From Sphingosinicella sp942492965 (lineage in GTDB: Bacteria > Pseudomonadota > Alphaproteobacteria > Sphingomonadales > Sphingomonadaceae): 64,000 nucleotides of DNA. Below, piece after piece: positions 15,564 through 23,820 of the stretch (position 1 is the first letter of the stretch; the number at the start of each line of letters is the position of its first letter). Location: the NCBI GenBank assembly GCA_942492965.1, contig OW818656.1:1736001-1800000 (forward strand), given 5' to 3'. A program made the position numbers and the translations under genes. Under the pieces are notes generated by a model. It was not told where the DNA came from and ran no database searches. It saw only the letters and a program-made list of their open reading frames with translations.

Positions 15564-16853
15564 TCAGGCCGCCTTGACGATCGGAACGATGACCCGGGCC
15601 ACCAGATCGTCCAGACCCTCGGTGATCCACCGGGAATAGTGGCGTTCGATCATCTCCACGGAGGTGTCGTGCAGCGCGGCCACCAGACGGATCGGCAGTC
15701 CAAGCCGCAGCCCCCGCACGATCGAACTATGACGCAGCGCGTAAGGGATGACCCCGGCTTTCCCTGCCGCAGCCGTGGCAGCCTGCCAACTTTTCTTCAT
15801 TTCCGAAGCTGCAAGCCACGGTTGGCGATGGTGCCGAACCCATCGCAGCTGTCCCTCTGGGCGATAACCCCAGCGTTCAAGGAGGACCGCGTCATCCGGT
15901 CGGCCTTCAATGACCGGCAACAGCGCCTTGATAACGTCCGCCCCAACGAGAACCCGGTAGTGGCCCGGCTTCCGGCCCCGACCTTTGCGCGAAGACGGCA
16001 CCATGAGCCGGGATTGCTCGATCTGCACATCGCGGATGAGCATTCGCTGGAGCTGCGAGAAGCGGGCCCCGGTCGAAGCAAGCAGCATGACCAGACGCCC
16101 GAAGTCGTCGTCCACCCCGAACGATGCGGCAACAAGCGTACGGATCGTTTCGTCGTCGAGAATCTGGTTCTCGCGGGCAGGCGCCCCGTCAGCATCGTTT
16201 GCTGCGGTCGCCGATTTCAGGCCCTCGCTGACCGTCGTCTTGAAGTCGCCGGGAAGAACGGCTCGATCGACCGCGAAAGCGGCGTTGAGGGCTGCTTTGA
16301 GATCAGCCGACACCCTGCGAACCGTCGTTTGCTTCAGACCAACCACACTGCGTTGCCACTTCTTGAGGTCGGCCTCGCACAGCTTGTCCAGCATGATCGG
16401 CGGCAGATGCTTGTCGCTGAGGACATAGAGGTGCATCCGGGAATAGGTCATTGATTTCGTCTTGCGGCCTGCGCGCTGCGTGGCGCGCGCGTCGTGAAGC
16501 TCGACGTAGGCCTCAACGACTTCCCTGACGGAGCGGACGCTGGCGGTCCTGGTCGCCCGATTGGCCTGCTTGGCAAACCATGCATTGGCCATTTCCACGG
16601 CCTGGGCCCAATTGAGGACGGTTTCTCCATCGGCTGGAGCGCGGTCATCCGCCAAGCCCAGTCTCGCCGTGACATAATCGCTGCCTGAACCGGCCTCACG
16701 ATAGCGGGCGATCCAGCTGCCGGCTGCATTACCGCTTCGAAATCCCAAATGACGCCCCTCCGAGATCAACCGCCAGTAGGGTTTGGCGCGCGCTTTCAAT
16801 TTCGCGCGGGCGGCACGGTCATGGAGACGAACGTCTTTCAGGGCACGGGACAT
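15564..16853 (-). CDS. Tyrosine recombinase/integrase of the genomic island
   Basis: 429-aa phage-type integrase. The N-terminus has an arm-binding region (residues about 1-70), followed by a SAM-like core-binding domain and a catalytic domain. Catalytic residues visible are the first arginine in STGARFSQLQ, the H-x-x-R box region LRHSSIVRG, the second histidine in ALHDTS and the nucleophilic tyrosine in ERHYSRWI. The ATG at 16853 (MSRALKDVRL) is preferred; upstream in-frame codons run to 16928. It is transcribed away from the tRNA-Arg fragment 137 bp upstream, the expected position for an enzyme acting on that att site. It should catalyse integration and, with the excisionase-like protein, excision. 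Confidence 0.95.
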   Translation of the reverse strand: MSRALKDVRLHDRAARAKLKARAKPYWRLISEGRHLGFRSGNAAGSWIARYREAGSGSDYVTARLGLADDRAPADGETVLNWAQAVEMANAWFAKQANRATRTASVRSVREVVEAYVELHDARATQRAGRKTKSMTYSRMHLYVLSDKHLPPIMLDKLCEADLKKWQRSVVGLKQTTVRRVSADLKAALNAAFAVDRAVLPGDFKTTVSEGLKSATAANDADGAPARENQILDDETIRTLVAASFGVDDDFGRLVMLLASTGARFSQLQRMLIRDVQIEQSRLMVPSSRKGRGRKPGHYRVLVGADVIKALLPVIEGRPDDAVLLERWGYRPEGQLRWVRHHRQPWLAASEMKKSWQAATAAAGKAGVIPYALRHSSIVRGLRLGLPIRLVAALHDTSVEMIERHYSRWITEGLDDLVARVIVPIVKAA

Positions 16854-16989
16854 GTGACGGATATCTTGTCCAATAAATGTCCAATAAACATACATCGAAA
16901 AGCATGGACGCTCAAGGACGTCTTTCAATTAAGCTATTGTTTTTACAGCATCCATGCGTGTCCGTGTGCGTCCGCAAAACCTCAAAACT

Positions 16990-17039
16990 CTGCCCTCCGA
17001 AGGCAGAGGTCACAGGTTCGAATCCTGTCGGGTGCACCA
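16990..17039 (+). other. tRNA-Arg(CCG) 3' fragment, probable att site
   Basis: The sequence reproduces the 3' part of tRNA-Arg(CCG): anticodon stem-loop CTGCCCTCCGAAGGCAG (16990-17006), T arm with GGTTCGAATCC, acceptor strand CGGGTGC, discriminator A and CCA. The expected 5' half (GCACCCG acceptor strand, D arm) is absent upstream, so this is not a functional gene but the duplicated half left by integration. The island thus lies to the left, and the intact tRNA should be at its other end beyond position 1. Confidence 0.88.
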
Positions 17040-17186
17040 CCTTCTCAGATAGTTAGTGCCAGTTTCCCAATCAGGGATGCTATCGGGGAAACTCCCGGGG
17101 AACTCTCGACGGTAATCCACCGTGCCGTCCTTCACTCTTTGTTCCCAACGATGTACGGAGAATCAGGGCTAACAGGGAACTTGAGT

Positions 17187-17663
17187 ATGGCGGAACGCTG
17201 GGTCGGATTTGTGGCGTCGGGGGCCTCGGTCGTAGTCGTGGACGCCCAAATACCGAACGACGAGGACGAGGGAATCACCATTCAGTCCGACCAGACCTGG
17301 CGCCTCCAAAAAGGCGACAGGGTGGCAGCTTATCACGTCCTCTATCAGCAGTGCGTCAATTATCTCGAAGAGAACGGCATCGACGTGGCCGTGGTCAAGG
17401 CCAGCGCTACCCTTGGCGGCGGCGGTATGAAGTTGGCCCACCTCGAGGGCGCGGAAGTCCGCGGAGTGATCGCGGCGGCCGCAGCGTCCGTTTGCACAGC
17501 CCGAATGGTCTCGAAGGCAGTCATCAGCCGTACCTACGGCGCCCGCAAGGTCGACGAGTACCTCAAAGACGACGACTTTTGGGACGAACACGTCGAGGGC
17601 GGCAACCTCCGTGCCGGGAGCCGCGAGGCCGCCATGTTGTTGATCGCGGCGAGGAGCGCTTGA
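17187..17663 (+). CDS. RuvC/RNase H-like protein paired with a protein kinase
   Basis: 158-aa protein that begins with a beta-strand pattern (WVGFVASGASVVVVDAQ), followed by a strand-helix segment (GIDVAVVKASATLGGGGMKL). This resembles RuvC/RNase H-fold (DUF3010-like) proteins, in which acidic residues on the strands bind metal. D100-type acidic ligands cannot be assigned with certainty, so catalysis is uncertain. Its stop overlaps the kinase start (TGATG), so the two proteins are coupled and probably act together. The ATG at 17187 (MAERWVGFVA) was chosen because the frame upstream runs into the tRNA fragment. Confidence 0.75.
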   Translation: MAERWVGFVASGASVVVVDAQIPNDEDEGITIQSDQTWRLQKGDRVAAYHVLYQQCVNYLEENGIDVAVVKASATLGGGGMKLAHLEGAEVRGVIAAAAASVCTARMVSKAVISRTYGARKVDEYLKDDDFWDEHVEGGNLRAGSREAAMLLIAARSA

Positions 17664-18694
17664 TGGCGAACCTCCTCTCACGACTGAAGCTCGGTGCCCA
17701 GATCGGCGCCGGTTGGTTCGGCAAGGTCTTCGAAGGCCAAGACGACGTACACGGCAGGGTGGCGGTGAAGGTCCTCGGGCGAAAGCCGGGCCAATCCGAC
17801 GTTTCGTGGGCCGCCCATCACGACGCATTCCTCAAAGAGGCCCAGAACCTCTCAAAGGCCACGCACAAGAACGTCGTCCAAGTCCATCACTTCGTCGAGG
17901 ACGAGGACGGCAACAGCATCAAATTCTGCATGGCCTACTGTCCGGGAGGGTCGCTCCAGTCCCACTTCGAGAACGGGCCGATGACCCTCGCAGCCGTTCG
18001 GAAGGCGGGAACCGAGGTCCTCCTCGGGCTTCAGGCGCTCCACGCCCGGGGAATGATCCACCGCGACATCAAGCCCGCCAACATACTCCTCGACGCTAAG
18101 GGCGTCGCCAAGCTCGGCGACTTCGGGTTCGTCACCGACGAGATCGTATTCGGGTACGCTACCGAGGCGGGCTACAACGACCACCTCGCCTTCGAGGTTT
18201 GGCACGGCAAGGGCACCAGCAAGAAGTCCGACATTTGGGCGCTCGGCATGACCCTCTATCGGCTGCTGCACGGTCAGGCTTGGTACGAGGAGACCCCGGC
18301 GCCAAGGTACGTCATCAAGGACGGCGGCTTTGCCGACGCCTTCCGGTGGCTCCCCCACGTACCTAAGAAGTGGAGGCGCGTCCTCCGCAAGATGATGAAT
18401 GACGACACCGACGGCCGTTACCAAACCACCGATCAGGTCCTCACGGCGTTCTCGTCGCTGCCTATTGCTCCGGTATGGGAGTGCGCTGTCACGCCGGGGC
18501 AGGTCCGCTGGGAACAGACCACGAAAACCCGGCGGATCGTTGTCGAGTGGGACCGCCATTCCGCCCGAAAGCATGAATGGCGCGCATGGAGCGAGCCGCT
18601 CGGAGCCGGACGTAAGAAGACGCTAGGCGGCTCAGGCGGAGTGATCGGCAGTCGTCAGGCGGTCGCGCAGCTAGAAGACTTCTTCGACATCTAA
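17663..18694 (+). CDS. Serine/threonine protein kinase (Hanks type)
   Basis: 343-aa soluble kinase. Glycine loop GAGWFG (15-20), lysine K36 in AVKVLG, helix-C glutamate E59, catalytic loop HRDIKPAN (133-140, base D135), DFG (153-155) and the helix-F aspartate D190 in SDIWALG are all present, so it should be active. After residue 270 there is a small extra domain rich in Trp/Arg and strands, which may bind a substrate. No transmembrane segment or PASTA repeat is present, unlike typical PknB-type kinases. It is coupled to the RuvC-like gene by a 1-bp overlap. Its stop overlaps that of a convergent zinc-ribbon gene. Kinases of this kind are known in phage-defence loci, which is a plausible but unproven role. 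Confidence 0.93.
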   Translation: MANLLSRLKLGAQIGAGWFGKVFEGQDDVHGRVAVKVLGRKPGQSDVSWAAHHDAFLKEAQNLSKATHKNVVQVHHFVEDEDGNSIKFCMAYCPGGSLQSHFENGPMTLAAVRKAGTEVLLGLQALHARGMIHRDIKPANILLDAKGVAKLGDFGFVTDEIVFGYATEAGYNDHLAFEVWHGKGTSKKSDIWALGMTLYRLLHGQAWYEETPAPRYVIKDGGFADAFRWLPHVPKKWRRVLRKMMNDDTDGRYQTTDQVLTAFSSLPIAPVWECAVTPGQVRWEQTTKTRRIVVEWDRHSARKHEWRAWSEPLGAGRKKTLGGSGGVIGSRQAVAQLEDFFDI

Positions 18695-18912
18695 CTGGCC
18701 CGAAGGTGGCGTGGCGGGAGATAAGGTCCGGCACCCTCCGCAGCCGTGAGGGGCCGAAGGCCTAGAGCCCTCGCAGCGGTCGAGCGCCTCTCCGTCGCGC
18801 ATTTCTTGCAGTAGGCTGTGTCAGCGACGACCCCTTCGGGCGGTTGCCAATATCGCCCACAGCAACGGCACTTCGGGATGTTCAGGCGGAGATTTGATGC
18901 TTTGCGCTTCAT
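18691..18912 (-). CDS. Small zinc-ribbon protein
   Basis: 73-aa protein starting MKRKASNLRLNIPKCRCCGR with two CxxC pairs (CRCC and CKKC, about 17 residues apart), a zinc ribbon. A strong ribosome-binding site (GGGGAGGT) precedes the ATG at 18912, so translation is likely. It converges on the kinase gene with overlapping stops. Proteins like this are common on phages and islands; the target is unknown. Confidence 0.7.
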   Translation of the reverse strand: MKRKASNLRLNIPKCRCCGRYWQPPEGVVADTAYCKKCATERRSTAARALGLRPLTAAEGAGPYLPPRHLRAS

Positions 18913-18985
18913 GGTAGGACCTCCCCTATATGGTGGGGACAAGCTGTGAACAAACCGTGAATCATCTGTGGACTCCTGTCAAGAG

Positions 18986-19093
18986 TCACACCACATAAGG
19001 GCTAACGTCGCGGGTAGAGCAAGGGTTGCACAGGCGATGGTGGGCGCCCTCGCTCTCGAAGGGCTTGCGGCATCGCAGGCAGGGCCGGGTCAC
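18986..19093 (-). CDS. Very small zinc-finger protein
   Basis: 35-aa frame from a GTG at 19093: TRPCLRCRKPFESEG, then HRLCNPC, a CxxC...CxxC zinc motif typical of tiny phage or island proteins. The in-frame sequence continues upstream to a stop at 19151 without an ATG, so the start is uncertain. It lies 74 bp upstream of, and in the same direction as, the 18691-18912 zinc-ribbon gene. Confidence 0.5.
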   Translation of the reverse strand: MTRPCLRCRKPFESEGAHHRLCNPCSTRDVSPYVV

Positions 19094-19220
19094 GGTCTCC
19101 GGCGCGTTGCCGTCTGCGTTACGCCGGAGCCGGTAGGTCTTGCCCGCATTCTACACTGCTAGGCGACCAGCGACCGCATCATGTCGAGGGCGCGCAACTG
19201 CGGAGGTTCGGGGCCTGGTA

Positions 19221-19898
19221 TTATGGGCGGCGGAGGAAGGCGACGTTCATGGGACGGCGCAGGGTGAAGCTGATCGATCCGTAGAGCGTGATCGCGGGCG
19301 TGTTTGATGCAAAGGCATGGAGGAAGGGCCGCGCGCCGCTTTCGAAGATCGCCTGCATGACATGGAGCGAGAGCCGCTTGCCAAGGCCCTCGCCGCGATG
19401 GTCGGGATGCGTGCAGACGCCGCTCAGCTCCGTATAGCCGGGCTGGCGCATCCGTTCGCCTGCCATGGCGATGAGCACGCCATTGCGGCGCACGCCCCAG
19501 AACCGGCCGAGCGCAAGCGCCTCGAGCGAGAAGGGGCCGGGTTTCGTCAGTTCCGCAAGCGCGAGCATCGCCTCTGCATCGGCCCAGCCGAGCGGTACGA
19601 TCTCCGCATCGGCGAGCGGGCGCGGCGGCTGCGCCGCGAGCATCTGCACGCCAGGCGCGGACGATACGGTTTCGAAGCCCTGCGGCGGCACGACCGGATC
19701 GGCCATCAGCAGCACCAGACTTTCGCCCGGCGCGGCAAGCGCACCGAGCGCGGCGAGCGCGGCCGGGCTGTTGTCGATGCTTGCCGCCATCGGGCCGATC
19801 GACGTTCGGTAGCGGCGCGCGAGGGCGCCGCCATCGGCAACATCCGCGTGCAGCGTACTGAGCGCCTGCCAGATCGGCCGGTCGAGAACGTGCGTCAC
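19221..19898 (-). CDS. GNAT-family N-acetyltransferase
   Basis: 225-aa acetyl-CoA-dependent acyltransferase. The GNAT core is in the C-terminal half: SGVCTHPDHRGEGLGKRL carries the acetyl-CoA pyrophosphate-binding R/Q-x-x-G-x-G/A-type loop, followed by FLHAFASNTPAITLYGSIS. The N-terminal half looks like the partner domain of FR47-like acetyltransferases. It starts at a GTG overlapping the stop of the upstream MarR gene (GTGA), so the pair is co-translated; the acceptor substrate is unknown. This marks the return to ordinary chromosomal gene content to the right of the accessory region. Confidence 0.88.
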   Translation of the reverse strand: MTHVLDRPIWQALSTLHADVADGGALARRYRTSIGPMAASIDNSPAALAALGALAAPGESLVLLMADPVVPPQGFETVSSAPGVQMLAAQPPRPLADAEIVPLGWADAEAMLALAELTKPGPFSLEALALGRFWGVRRNGVLIAMAGERMRQPGYTELSGVCTHPDHRGEGLGKRLSLHVMQAIFESGARPFLHAFASNTPAITLYGSISFTLRRPMNVAFLRRP

Positions 19899-20392
19899 AG
19901 GGCCGGCTCCTCTTTCAGCGCGGCGATGCGGTCGGGCAGGGGGACGTCGCGCAGCGCGGCTTCCAGCGCATCGAGCTGATCGAGCAGCGGCCCCGCGAGC
20001 GGCGCACACAGATCGGCGACCGCACGATCGATCCGTGGCCAGATTTCGCTCTGCAGGCGCGCCACAAGCGCCGTTCCGGCCGCCGTGAGCGCGACGAGGC
20101 GGACACGCGCATCGCCTTCGGATTTCAGGACTTCGAGTGAGCCCGCCTCGACCAGAAGGCCGACCGCGCGCGTGGCGCCCGGCTGCGTGATGCCGAGCGC
20201 AAGCGCGAGATCGCCGACGGTGACCGGGCCGAGCCGCTCGACGGCCACAAGGACCGGACACTGGCTTGCCTGCACGGGAAGCCCGCCGGCATCGAGAATG
20301 CGCTGCGTTTCCGATTGCAGCTGTTCCCCGATCCGCCGCAGCCGGGTGCCGAGGGACAAATGACCGAGCGCGCGCACCACATCTTCGATCAT
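19895..20392 (-). CDS. MarR-family transcriptional regulator
   Basis: 165-aa winged-helix regulator. The HTH spans about residues 50-80 (PVTVGDLALALGITQPGATR), followed by the wing with KSEGDARVRLVALT. Helical N- and C-terminal ends form the MarR dimer interface. It heads the MarR-GNAT operon and is divergent from sdaA. A perfect AT-rich palindrome 24 bp upstream of its ATG is the likely autoregulatory operator. Confidence 0.93.
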   Translation of the reverse strand: MIEDVVRALGHLSLGTRLRRIGEQLQSETQRILDAGGLPVQASQCPVLVAVERLGPVTVGDLALALGITQPGATRAVGLLVEAGSLEVLKSEGDARVRLVALTAAGTALVARLQSEIWPRIDRAVADLCAPLAGPLLDQLDALEAALRDVPLPDRIAALKEEPAL

Positions 20393-20415
20393 GGTTCACC
20401 CAATTCATAAGTAGA

Positions 20416-20433
20416 TATATAACTGTTTATATA
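20416..20433. promoter_or_regulatory. Perfect palindrome, probable MarR operator
   Basis: TATATAA and TTATATA separated by CTGT, a perfect 7-bp inverted repeat in an otherwise GC-rich genome, placed between the divergent MarR and sdaA genes and close to the MarR start. MarR dimers usually bind symmetric AT-rich sites of about this size in their own promoters. Confidence 0.65.
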
Positions 20434-20562
20434 AATACCCGCCATGTCGTGCAAGATGGGAAATTCAAAGCGGCACGCGCGGCCGCCTGAACGGGGCAGG
20501 TGGCAGGCCCGAGGGTTTGCGCCTAAAAGAACCCCGAAGTTGAACGAGGGACCGGGACGCGC

Positions 20563-21978
20563 ATGACTCTGGAACAGGCGGTGGCGAGCACGGCGACGAT
20601 GAGCGCGGCGCGCAAGGCGATGGCTGAGCGCCCGATCAGCGTGACCGAGGTGTTCACGATCGGCATCGGGCCTTCAAGCTCGCATACGGTCGGGCCGATG
20701 CGCGCCGCGCTCGCGTTCGCCGAGGCCGCCGTGAAGCGCGGCAAGGTGCGCGCGGTCGCCTGCGACGTTTACGGTTCGCTCGCACTCACTGGGCGCGGGC
20801 ACGCCACCGACACGGCGATCATCCTCGGGCTGGCCGGAAACACGCCCGAGAGCCTTGATCCCGATGCCGCCCCGGCAATGCTCGCGCAAATCCGCGGCGA
20901 AGACAAATTGTCGCTCGCAGGCGGGCGCAAGGTGACGTTCCGCGAAGCCGAACACCTGCGCTTCCGCATGGGCGAATTCCTGCCCGGCCACCCGAACGCC
21001 GTGCGCTTCGAAGCGCATTACGAGGGCGGCGAGACGTGGATGGCGACCTATTTTTCGATCGGCGGCGGCGCGATCCTGCGCGAAGGCGAGACCGCGCCGC
21101 GCGTGAACATCCGCCTGCCGCATCCCTTCGAATCCGCCGCGGACCTGCTGCGGCTCGGCGAGGCGACGGGCCTTTCGATCGGCGACATGCTGCTTGAGAA
21201 CGAACTCGCGTGGCGGAGCCGCGAGGAGACGGAGAGCTTCCTCGACAGCGTGCGCGCGGCGATGCTCGGCTGCATCGAGCGCGGCTGCCAGTCGGTGGGC
21301 ATTCTCCCCGGCGGGCTGAAGGTGAAACGACGGGCAAGCGACATCCAGCGGTCGCTGACGGCGCGCGGACCGCGCATCGACCCATCGGCCGTGTTCGAAT
21401 GGGTGAGCCTGTGGGCACTCGCCGTAAACGAGGAGAACGCCGCCGGAAGCCGCGTGGTGACGGCGCCGACGAACGGCGCGGCAGGCGTGCTCCCCGCCGT
21501 GCTCAAATATTACGAGGTGTTCACGAGCGCGCCGACGCCCGCCGGAAGCCGGCTGCTGCTCGCGACCGCTTCAGCGATCGGCATCCTCTACAAGAAACGC
21601 GCCTCGATCTCCGCCGCCGAGATGGGCTGCCAGGGCGAGGTAGGCGTTGCCTGCTCGATGGCGGCGGGCGGCCTCGTCGCGGCGCTCGGCGGCAGCAATC
21701 GCCAGATCGAGAATGCCGCCGAGATCGGCATGGAGCACAATCTCGGGCTCACCTGCGATCCCATCGGCGGGCTCGTGCAAATCCCCTGCATCGAGCGCAA
21801 CACGATGGGCGCGATCAAAGCGATCAACGCCGCGTATCTCGCGCTGCACGGCGACGGGCAGCATGTGGTGAGCCTTGACGCGGTGATCGAGACGATGCGG
21901 CAGACGGGCGAGGACATGCGATCGCAATACAAGGAAACCAGCCTCGGCGGGCTCGCCGTCAACGTCGTCGAGTGTTGA
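20563..21978 (+). CDS. sdaA: L-serine ammonia-lyase (L-serine dehydratase)
   Basis: 471-aa single-chain iron-sulphur enzyme converting L-serine to pyruvate and ammonia. The beta-domain signature GPSSSHTVGPMRAA is near residue 40; the alpha domain contains MGCQGEVGVACSMAAGG, NLGLTCDPIGGL and QIPCIERN, whose cysteines should hold the Fe-S cluster. The length fits the fused (type with beta and alpha in one chain) family. The start at 20563 (MTLEQAVAS) is used; in-frame ATGs at 20599 and 20623 (MAERPISVTE) are alternatives, as other family members begin close to that point. It is divergent from the MarR gene and followed 7 bp later by a flavoprotein gene. Confidence 0.95.
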   Translation: MTLEQAVASTATMSAARKAMAERPISVTEVFTIGIGPSSSHTVGPMRAALAFAEAAVKRGKVRAVACDVYGSLALTGRGHATDTAIILGLAGNTPESLDPDAAPAMLAQIRGEDKLSLAGGRKVTFREAEHLRFRMGEFLPGHPNAVRFEAHYEGGETWMATYFSIGGGAILREGETAPRVNIRLPHPFESAADLLRLGEATGLSIGDMLLENELAWRSREETESFLDSVRAAMLGCIERGCQSVGILPGGLKVKRRASDIQRSLTARGPRIDPSAVFEWVSLWALAVNEENAAGSRVVTAPTNGAAGVLPAVLKYYEVFTSAPTPAGSRLLLATASAIGILYKKRASISAAEMGCQGEVGVACSMAAGGLVAALGGSNRQIENAAEIGMEHNLGLTCDPIGGLVQIPCIERNTMGAIKAINAAYLALHGDGQHVVSLDAVIETMRQTGEDMRSQYKETSLGGLAVNVVEC

Positions 21979-21985
21979 GCGGCAC

Positions 21986-22564
21986 ATGACGCACATCCTC
22001 GTGATCGACGCGCATCCGGATCCCGATCCGGCGCGATTTTGCCATGCGCTTGCCGATGTCTATGCGGAGAGCGCCGCAGGCGCGGGCCATGCGGTCGAGC
22101 GGCTGGCGCTTTCGGCGATCGATATTCCCATGCTCCGCAGCCGCGCGGACTGGGAAGAGGGTGCGGCGTCGCCTGCCATCCGGGACGCGCAAGCGATGAT
22201 CGCGCGCGCCGAGCATTTGGTGATCCTGTTCCCGCTGTGGCTGGGCGATGTGCCCGCGCTCTTGAAGGCGTTCCTCGAACAGGTGCTGCGGCCCGGCTTC
22301 GCGTTCCCGACCGGCCCGCGGAGGCCCGACGCCGGGCTGCTGAAGGGCAAGTCCGCACGCATCATCGTCACCATGGGGATGCCCGCGCTGTTCTACCGCT
22401 GGGTGTATCGCGCGCACAGCCTGAAGAGCCTGCGCAGCAATATCTTGCGCTTCGTCGGCATCGGACCGATCCGCGAGACGCTGATCGGCAACGTGGAGGG
22501 CAGCACCGGGAACCGCACGGAGGCGCTGGCATCGATGTGGCGGCTCGGAGCCGACGCCGCCTGA
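21986..22564 (+). CDS. NAD(P)H dehydrogenase (quinone)-like flavoprotein
   Basis: 192-aa flavodoxin-fold protein of the NQO1/KefF type. It begins with the phosphate-binding strand-loop MTHILVIDAHPDPDPARF, and includes the family segment HLVILFPLWLGDVPALLKAF and the C-terminal region with WVYRAHSLKSL. It would bind FMN or FAD and reduce quinones or similar acceptors in the cytoplasm. It sits 7 bp after sdaA and 4 bp before a serine hydrolase gene, so the three probably form one operon. Confidence 0.9.
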   Translation: MTHILVIDAHPDPDPARFCHALADVYAESAAGAGHAVERLALSAIDIPMLRSRADWEEGAASPAIRDAQAMIARAEHLVILFPLWLGDVPALLKAFLEQVLRPGFAFPTGPRRPDAGLLKGKSARIIVTMGMPALFYRWVYRAHSLKSLRSNILRFVGIGPIRETLIGNVEGSTGNRTEALASMWRLGADAA

Positions 22565-22568
22565 CGCC

Positions 22569-23735
22569 GTGAGCGGGCCGTCCCCGATCGACTGGCGCGA
22601 AGCCGGGCTCGGCATCGGCGAGACCGTGCCCGAGGACCGGCGCGTGACGGGCGCGAACTGGCGGACGTGGCCGTTCAATCGCTGGGCGTTTCAGCATACG
22701 CGGCAGCTGGTCCCCTCCGTACAGCTCGCGGGCGCGGATACCCCGGCGCCGCTTGCCGAGCGCCCCGTCGACCTTTCCGCGCTGCGCTTCACGGACGAGG
22801 ACGGCGAGACGATCGACTGGGAAACCTATGTCGCCTCCACCTACACGGACGCGATGATCGTGCTGCACCGGGGCGCCGTGGTCTATGAAACCTATCGCAA
22901 CGGCATGACGGCGGCGACGCCGCACCATCTGTTTTCGATCACCAAATCGGTCGTCGGACTGGTTGCCGAAATGCTGATCGCCGACGGCGTGATCGCGGCC
23001 GACCTTGCCACGGAAGACGCGGTGCCCGAGCTTGCGACAAGCGCCTTCGCAGGAACGACGCTGCGCCAGCTTCTCGACATGACCGATGGCATCGCCTTCG
23101 ACGAGGATTACGCCAACCTCGAGTCCGACGTTCACCGCTATTCGGCGAGCTACTGGACGCCGGAGGTGGCGCGGGGCGGCACGCTGCCCGTGCTGGCGAC
23201 GCTCGACCGGCGCGAAGCGGCACCGGGCACGGCTTTCCGCTACCGCACACCGATTGCAGACGCCGCCGCGTGGGTGCTGCGGCGTGCCACCGGACGTTCG
23301 CTTGCAGACCTTGTAACCGAGCGCGTGTGGAAACCGGCAGGCTGCGGCGACGCGGCGCATTTCCTGCTCGATACGGGCGGCCACGAGATTGCCGGATCAG
23401 GCCTCAACGCGACGGCGCGCGACCTTGCGCGGCTGGCGCAGTTCCTGATGGCAGGCGGCCCGGTGGCGGACACGCTGAGCGGCGGCGGCGACCGCGCGCT
23501 GTTCGCGGCGGGGGCGGCGAACATGCGGCCCGACCATTCCTACCGCGGCTTCTGGTGGGTGAACCACGCGCCGCCGACCGCGCTGATGGCGATGGGCGTC
23601 TACGGCCAGCGGCTGCACATCGAGCCCGAGAACGATCTCGCGATCATCCGTCTCGCCTCCACCCCGTTCCCCTCCAATATCACGAGCGATCCCCTGCACG
23701 GCCGCGCGTTCGCGGCGCTGCGCGCCCACGTCTGA
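22569..23735 (+). CDS. Serine hydrolase of the class C beta-lactamase/esterase fold
   Basis: 388-aa protein with the penicillin-binding-like fold. The S-x-x-K motif is SITKSVVG (catalytic serine followed by the lysine), with a tyrosine in the FRYRTPIAD segment as probable second motif. It has no signal peptide, so it is probably cytoplasmic and more likely an esterase or amidase (6-aminohexanoate-dimer hydrolase-like) than a resistance beta-lactamase. It starts at a GTG 4 bp after the flavoprotein stop. Confidence 0.88.
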   Translation: MSGPSPIDWREAGLGIGETVPEDRRVTGANWRTWPFNRWAFQHTRQLVPSVQLAGADTPAPLAERPVDLSALRFTDEDGETIDWETYVASTYTDAMIVLHRGAVVYETYRNGMTAATPHHLFSITKSVVGLVAEMLIADGVIAADLATEDAVPELATSAFAGTTLRQLLDMTDGIAFDEDYANLESDVHRYSASYWTPEVARGGTLPVLATLDRREAAPGTAFRYRTPIADAAAWVLRRATGRSLADLVTERVWKPAGCGDAAHFLLDTGGHEIAGSGLNATARDLARLAQFLMAGGPVADTLSGGGDRALFAAGAANMRPDHSYRGFWWVNHAPPTALMAMGVYGQRLHIEPENDLAIIRLASTPFPSNITSDPLHGRAFAALRAHV

Positions 23736-23820
23736 CGCATTTCTGTCGCAAGAGCGACGCGCAGGCGAAACATGCCCGTGCGAAATCCACGCGCGGTCAC
23801 ACTCCCGGGGGGAAAACGCC

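Noticed and set aside
16940..17040. A complete tRNA-Arg gene at the island end
   Set aside because: The expected 5' acceptor strand and D arm are not present upstream of 16990, so only the 3' fragment exists.
21986..22572. Alternative frames across the flavoprotein gene with good length
   Set aside because: The flavodoxin-like frame has clear family motifs; the overlapping frames are arginine- and alanine-rich shadows typical of GC-rich DNA.
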